The position numbers and the translations under genes are program-made. Below are positions 13,283 to 16,969 of a stretch of 16,969 nt of DNA, piece after piece. Each line of letters begins with the position of its first letter. Positions within the stretch are counted from its first letter, which is position 1. The stretch covers positions 1 through 16,969 of the forward strand of contig DATEMY010000292.1 of NCBI GenBank assembly GCA_035275345.1, written 5' to 3'. This stretch comes from JAJVID01 sp035275345. GTDB taxonomy: Bacteria; Acidobacteriota; Blastocatellia; RBC074. The notes below the pieces were generated by a model. It saw only the letters and a program-made list of their open reading frames with translations, searched no databases and was not told the DNA's origin.

Positions 13283-15070
13283 ATGATTCGACTATCCTTG
13301 GCTGCGATCATTACCGTACTCTTCATCCTGCAACACATATCTTCACAATTTGCAGTAGCGGTCAATCGCGCCGCTATTCAATCTGATCAAAGTTCGGCAA
13401 GGGCGCCCGCTACGGCCTCAGCCGGGGAGGCGATCACAGGACTGGTCCTGGATGACAACGGCCAGCCGGTCGAGGGCGCGCAAATCATCATCGACAGGGT
13501 CGGCATAAGAAACCAGATGCAGTTTATCAACACGGATGACGCCGGAAGGTTCAAAACGCCCGGATTAGCCCCGGGGCTTTACGCGATGGAGGTCCACTGG
13601 CCGGGTTACATCATTCAACCGGAGTCGACCCAACCCGGCATGCATCGAGCGGGCGAGCGTTTGACGTTTAACATGGTCAAAGGCGGGGTAATAACGGGAC
13701 GCGTGACCGACACGAACGGCGAGCCGGTAGTATCTGACCACGTTAACGCCAATCGCTTGCGGGATCTGGATGGGCGCAGGACTACTCCGGGCTATGGGGG
13801 CGGGCGGACTGATGACCGTGGCGTTTATCGCATGTACGGGCTTGAACCCGGACTGTACATCATTAGTGTCAAGGCAGGCTCGGGTGTTTATGTCGTCGGC
13901 GCCGAGACTGGGGACGATACGCCTACCTATTATCCGTCGTCAGCGCGGGACACCGCTGTCGAGATCACCGTGCGGGCGGGCGAAGAGGTAAGCGGTATAA
14001 ACATTCAGCTCCGCGGAGAGCGCGGTCACGCAATCAGCGGAATTGTGTCAGGGGACATCGGAACTGGCGATACGGTCGAAGGGGTGGAGGTGAAACTGGT
14101 TAACGTGAGTAGCGACGCCATCGAAAAGACCGCAAATTTGTACAGGTCGACTCGCTTTGCCATGTACGGTATTCCCGATGGAGAGTATGAAATCTACGCG
14201 CAGAAACTTAATAGTCAGGACGGGAACGCGGGTTCCGTCCTACGACGTGTGGTTTTGAAAGGCGCCGATCTGGTCGGCGTTGATTTGAAGCTGATCAAAT
14301 ATGGGTCAATCTCAGGGCGAGTCGTCATAGATTCCGCCAAAGCCGATCAGCCGGCCACGCGTTGTGAAGGCCAGGCGCGATTCCAACTCGAAGAGATCAT
14401 GCTGGACGCACGGAGCGATAACCCGACCAGGCGGCGACAGGATCAGTTCTTTAAGCCTGATGAGTATTGGGGAAGCTGGCGCGGCAGCGTCGTGGATCAG
14501 AAAGGCGTCTTTGCAATACAGAACCTTGAACAAGGTCTCTACCGTCTCAACGTAAATCTACCCGGCGCCAACTGGTTCGTCCGGTCCATAGCTCAGCCGG
14601 CGGCCAGCGCGCCCAAAAAGTACGCTGAGATCTCACGCTCAGGCATCGCAATAAAATCTGGTGAACGGCTTACTGGGGTGGAAGTCATCATCGCTGAGGG
14701 GGCCGCAAGCCTGCGAGGGCGCGCAGTTCCCCTGTATGGAACTCAATCTAAAGATCGCGCCGCGCCGGCGCCGCGTTTACAGATTCACCTATTGCCTGCC
14801 GAGGAATCCGCGAAGGATGACCTTCTGCGGTACGCTGAAACGATCGCGGGCAAAAACGGTTCATTCGAGTTTAAGAATCTCGCCCCGGGGAAGTATTGGT
14901 TGCTGGCCAGGCTGGCGCCGAGCTTCGAATCGGACGAAATTCAAACTAGACCTGTCGCGTGGGACGAGTCCCAACGCGTCAAACTGCGCCGCGATGCGAA
15001 GAAAAACGAGATCGAACTTAAACCCTGTCAGCGCCTCGATGATTTCGCGTTGAAGGCGCCTCTTCCATAG
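13283..15070 (+). CDS. Secreted protein with five carboxypeptidase-regulatory-like beta-sandwich repeats (second paralogue)
   Basis: The 595-residue product is a paralogue of the preceding protein. It has a signal peptide (MIRLSLAAIITVLFILQ...) and five modules (about 50-105, 135-200, 250-320, 345-430, 480-570). The motif GGVITGRVTDTNGEPV parallels GGVITGRVTDEDGRPQ in its neighbour, and TDDRGVYRMYGLEPG parallels TDDRGVYRIFGLQKG. Modules 1 and 2 are clearest; modules 3 to 5 are more diverged. The end, ELKPCQRLDDFALKAPLP, has no anchoring signal. The ATG at 13283 lies 2 bases after the previous stop and 8 bases after AGGAG (13270-13274). The GTG at 13280, overlapping the stop, is an alternative. 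A local duplication followed by divergence explains the pair; the ligand or partner is unknown. Confidence 0.87.
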   Translation: MIRLSLAAIITVLFILQHISSQFAVAVNRAAIQSDQSSARAPATASAGEAITGLVLDDNGQPVEGAQIIIDRVGIRNQMQFINTDDAGRFKTPGLAPGLYAMEVHWPGYIIQPESTQPGMHRAGERLTFNMVKGGVITGRVTDTNGEPVVSDHVNANRLRDLDGRRTTPGYGGGRTDDRGVYRMYGLEPGLYIISVKAGSGVYVVGAETGDDTPTYYPSSARDTAVEITVRAGEEVSGINIQLRGERGHAISGIVSGDIGTGDTVEGVEVKLVNVSSDAIEKTANLYRSTRFAMYGIPDGEYEIYAQKLNSQDGNAGSVLRRVVLKGADLVGVDLKLIKYGSISGRVVIDSAKADQPATRCEGQARFQLEEIMLDARSDNPTRRRQDQFFKPDEYWGSWRGSVVDQKGVFAIQNLEQGLYRLNVNLPGANWFVRSIAQPAASAPKKYAEISRSGIAIKSGERLTGVEVIIAEGAASLRGRAVPLYGTQSKDRAAPAPRLQIHLLPAEESAKDDLLRYAETIAGKNGSFEFKNLAPGKYWLLARLAPSFESDEIQTRPVAWDESQRVKLRRDAKKNEIELKPCQRLDDFALKAPLP

Positions 15071-15076
15071 TAAGCG

Positions 15077-15925
15077 ATGGGACGCCTTGAGAAACGAGTC
15101 GAGGAGCGGGTTCGCGACTGGGGCGTCGCTGTCCAGGACATACTGGAGACTCAAAGCTCATTTATTGTATTCGGTAACCGAGGGAACCAGCCTGTCGTTC
15201 TTAAAGTGATACGACAGCCGGGTGACGAATGGCGGTGCGGCGAGGTCCTGGCGGCGTTCGACGGCATGGGAACAGCGCGGGTTTATGAACACATTGAAGG
15301 CGCCGCGTTGCTCGAAAGGCTGAATCCGGGCATATCGCTCGCAAGCATAGCCCTCGAGGGGCGGGACGAAGAGGCGACGGAAATCCTGGCTGATGTGATC
15401 GGCCGGATGTCTCATTCCCCTGAACCAACGCGTGAGTGGTCGAAAGCCCTGGTCAGCGCGCAAGACTGGGGAAAAGGGTTTCAGAGCTACCTGGCGAGCG
15501 GCGATAATCAAATTTCAAGGAGCCTTGTCGAGCAGGGACAGCGACTATATTTTGACCTTTGCGCGTCGCAACGTGACGTCAGGCTCCTCCACGGTGATCT
15601 TCAACACTACAACGTTCTGTTTGATTCTGATCGTGGCTGGTTAGCCATTGACCCGAAAGGCGTGATCGGCGAAATAGAGTACGAAATCGGAGCCAGTCTT
15701 CGGAATCCGTACGAAAAACCGGAGTTGTTCGCCTCGCCGGAGACAATCGAAAGAAGGCTCAGCTGTTTTGCAGCTAAATTAAAGCTGGACGCCGACCGGG
15801 CGCTTGCGTGGGGGTTCGCTCAGGCCGTTCTATCGGCCATCTGGTCAGTCGAGGATGGATTCGCAGTGGACGCCGGAACCCCTTCAATCAAACTGGCCAA
15901 TGCGATCCGGCCATTTCTGAAATAG
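15077..15925 (+). CDS. Aminoglycoside phosphotransferase-like kinase, APH(6)/streptomycin 6-kinase family
   Basis: The 282-residue product matches the aminoglycoside/hydroxyurea resistance kinase family (PF04655-like) in length and motifs. The ATP-binding lysine is likely K43 (VVLKVIR). The catalytic loop is HGDLQHYN (172-179) with D174 and N179, and the metal-binding DPK motif is IDPKG (D192), followed by EIEYEIGASLRNP, a very characteristic family stretch. All key kinase residues are present. Known relatives phosphorylate streptomycin or hydroxyurea, but environmental members need not confer resistance and the natural substrate here is unknown. It begins 6 bases after the previous stop without a clear ribosome site, so it probably belongs to the same transcript as the beta-sandwich genes. 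That context is unusual for a resistance gene, and no mobile element is nearby. Confidence 0.85.
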   Translation: MGRLEKRVEERVRDWGVAVQDILETQSSFIVFGNRGNQPVVLKVIRQPGDEWRCGEVLAAFDGMGTARVYEHIEGAALLERLNPGISLASIALEGRDEEATEILADVIGRMSHSPEPTREWSKALVSAQDWGKGFQSYLASGDNQISRSLVEQGQRLYFDLCASQRDVRLLHGDLQHYNVLFDSDRGWLAIDPKGVIGEIEYEIGASLRNPYEKPELFASPETIERRLSCFAAKLKLDADRALAWGFAQAVLSAIWSVEDGFAVDAGTPSIKLANAIRPFLK

Positions 15926-15946
15926 TCCGGGCGGAATTTTATTTCT

Positions 15947-15954
15947 AAAGGTGG
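15947..15954 (+). promoter_or_regulatory. Ribosome-site-like AAAGGTGG near the lipoprotein start
   Basis: AAAGGTGG lies 5 bases before TTG 15960 but overlaps GTG 15951. It therefore favours a TTG start, while the signal peptide favours the GTG start, which adds an Arg to the n-region. The choice is open. Confidence 0.4.
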
Positions 15955-16838
15955 TCCGCTTGAATATCATCACAATAGCGCTTTCGCTCGTAATGACGGC
16001 ATGCCAATCAGCAGGAACCGTCGCATCGCAAAAAGAACGCGAATACACCGCGTTCAGTAACCCGGAGCGGATCACGATTCGAGGTTACAGCGACCACGCG
16101 ATGGAACCGTTCATGACGCGCGATGGTCGTTACCTGTTCTTCAACAACTCGAATGATCCATCGGTCAACACAAATCTGCACTATGCAGAGCGAATAAATG
16201 ATTTGACCTATGAGTACAAAGGTGAAGTCGCCGGAGTCAACACCCAGTCCCTTGAGGGTGTGCCGACGATGGATAAGGACGGCGCCTTTTACTTTGTCTC
16301 GACCAGGAGTTACAAAGATACCTTATCGACAATTTACGAGGGGCGATTTTCCGGCGGCGCCGTGACTGGCGTTAAGATCGTAGAGGGCCTTTCGAAGAAG
16401 GCGCCAGGGATTGTGAATTTCGACGTTGAGGTCAGCGCGGACGGGCAGACCCTTTATTTTGTTGACGGGGTTTTTAGCGGAAAGCCCATACCTGATAAGG
16501 CGGACATCGCCATCGCGGTTCGAGGCGGCGCAGGCTTCCGGCGTTTGGCGGGCAGCGCCGAGATCCTCAAGAACATCAATACTGACGCCCTGGAATACGC
16601 CGCCTGTATATCGACTGATGAACTTGAACTCTTCTTCACGCGGGTCGAAAAGAACGGACCGGTAATTTACCGCTCAACCAGAAAAAATATCACACAAGCT
16701 TTTGATCCACCTGAACGAACCGCCGCGATAAAGGGATTTGTCGAAGCGTCTACGCTTTCGCCGGATGGCCGCGCCCTTTATTATCATCGGAAAGATGGCG
16801 AGCGGTTTGTAATTTACAGGGTTACCAGAACACTGTAG
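15951..16838 (+). CDS. Lipoprotein with TolB/PD40-like beta-propeller repeats
   Basis: The 295-residue product has a lipoprotein signal peptide with lipobox VMTAC (C18, counting from GTG 15951). The mature part shows WD40-like/PD40 repeats, as in TolB-type propellers: FMTRDGRYLFFNNS, TMDKDGAFYFVSTR, EVSADGQTLYFVDG, CISTDELELFFTR and TLSPDGRALYYHR, five blades in all. Such proteins are usually periplasmic scaffolds or binding proteins; no catalytic residues are recognised. It starts 25 bases after the kinase stop. TTG 15960 has the better ribosome site but yields a signal peptide without a positive charge, so I keep GTG. It is probably the last gene of the run, as a hairpin follows about 100 bases downstream. 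Confidence 0.85.
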   Translation: MVRLNIITIALSLVMTACQSAGTVASQKEREYTAFSNPERITIRGYSDHAMEPFMTRDGRYLFFNNSNDPSVNTNLHYAERINDLTYEYKGEVAGVNTQSLEGVPTMDKDGAFYFVSTRSYKDTLSTIYEGRFSGGAVTGVKIVEGLSKKAPGIVNFDVEVSADGQTLYFVDGVFSGKPIPDKADIAIAVRGGAGFRRLAGSAEILKNINTDALEYAACISTDELELFFTRVEKNGPVIYRSTRKNITQAFDPPERTAAIKGFVEASTLSPDGRALYYHRKDGERFVIYRVTRTL

Positions 16839-16915
16839 CCCGAGGTTCCTGATTGAAGCTCATAATGAGATCGGAGAAGCGGCCGGACTGCCAACACTAA
16901 ATCAGACCACGCAAC

Positions 16916-16969
16916 ATCGGTGCAGTACCGCGCGCGTAAGCAAGCGGCTGTCTCATTGGTCAGCCGCTT
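16916..16969. repeat. Start of an inverted repeat cut by the window end
   Basis: AAGCGGCTG (16942-16950) and CAGCCGCTT (16961-16969) are perfect reverse complements around a 10-base loop. The right arm stops only because the window ends. The left arm is preceded by GCAGTACCGCGCGCGTAAGC (16922-16941), so the full element may be much longer. It may double as a terminator for the lipoprotein gene, but no T run is visible. Confidence 0.7.

Overview
The window reads as chromosomal DNA of a moderately GC-rich, Gram-negative-type bacterium. The secreted proteins made of carboxypeptidase-regulatory-like beta-sandwich repeats with the 'G.ITGRV.D..G.P' and 'TDDRGVYR..GL..G.Y' signatures, and the abundant palindromic and short-period repeats between genes, fit Acidobacteriota (perhaps Blastocatellia). 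That placement is inferred from gene style, not shown by a marker gene. I see no rRNA, tRNA, CRISPR array, transposase or phage gene.

Region 1 (27-3563, all minus strand) holds, in transcription order, an alpha/beta-hydrolase esterase, a secreted protein with three Cys-rich TRASH/YHS-like metal-binding modules, a solitary CysA-type ABC ATPase, and an Rrf2-family regulator with three candidate Fe-S cysteines. The Rrf2 gene has its own promoter, whose -35 box lies inside a perfect 14-bp palindrome, which suggests autoregulation.

Region 2 (3982-9900, plus strand) is the most unusual part. It encodes a membrane-anchored substrate-binding-protein/OmpA fusion, a NitT/TauT-type permease, its ATPase, a membrane-attached coiled-coil protein and a soluble Pro/Ala-rich coiled-coil protein. 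Together they look like an ABC system whose binding protein is tied to both the inner membrane and peptidoglycan. The genes are separated by two large repeat elements: a nested set of inverted repeats at 5820-6202 and a perfect 34-bp inverted repeat at 8997-9080.

Region 3 (9948-16838, plus strand) is a tightly packed run: an exported two-domain rhodanese, a class III nucleotidyl-cyclase-like protein, two tandem paralogous secreted five-repeat beta-sandwich proteins, an APH(6)/streptomycin-kinase-like phosphotransferase, and a beta-propeller-like lipoprotein. Overlaps or very short gaps join the first five genes, so they are probably cotranscribed and partly translationally coupled. The window ends inside what looks like the first half of another inverted repeat.
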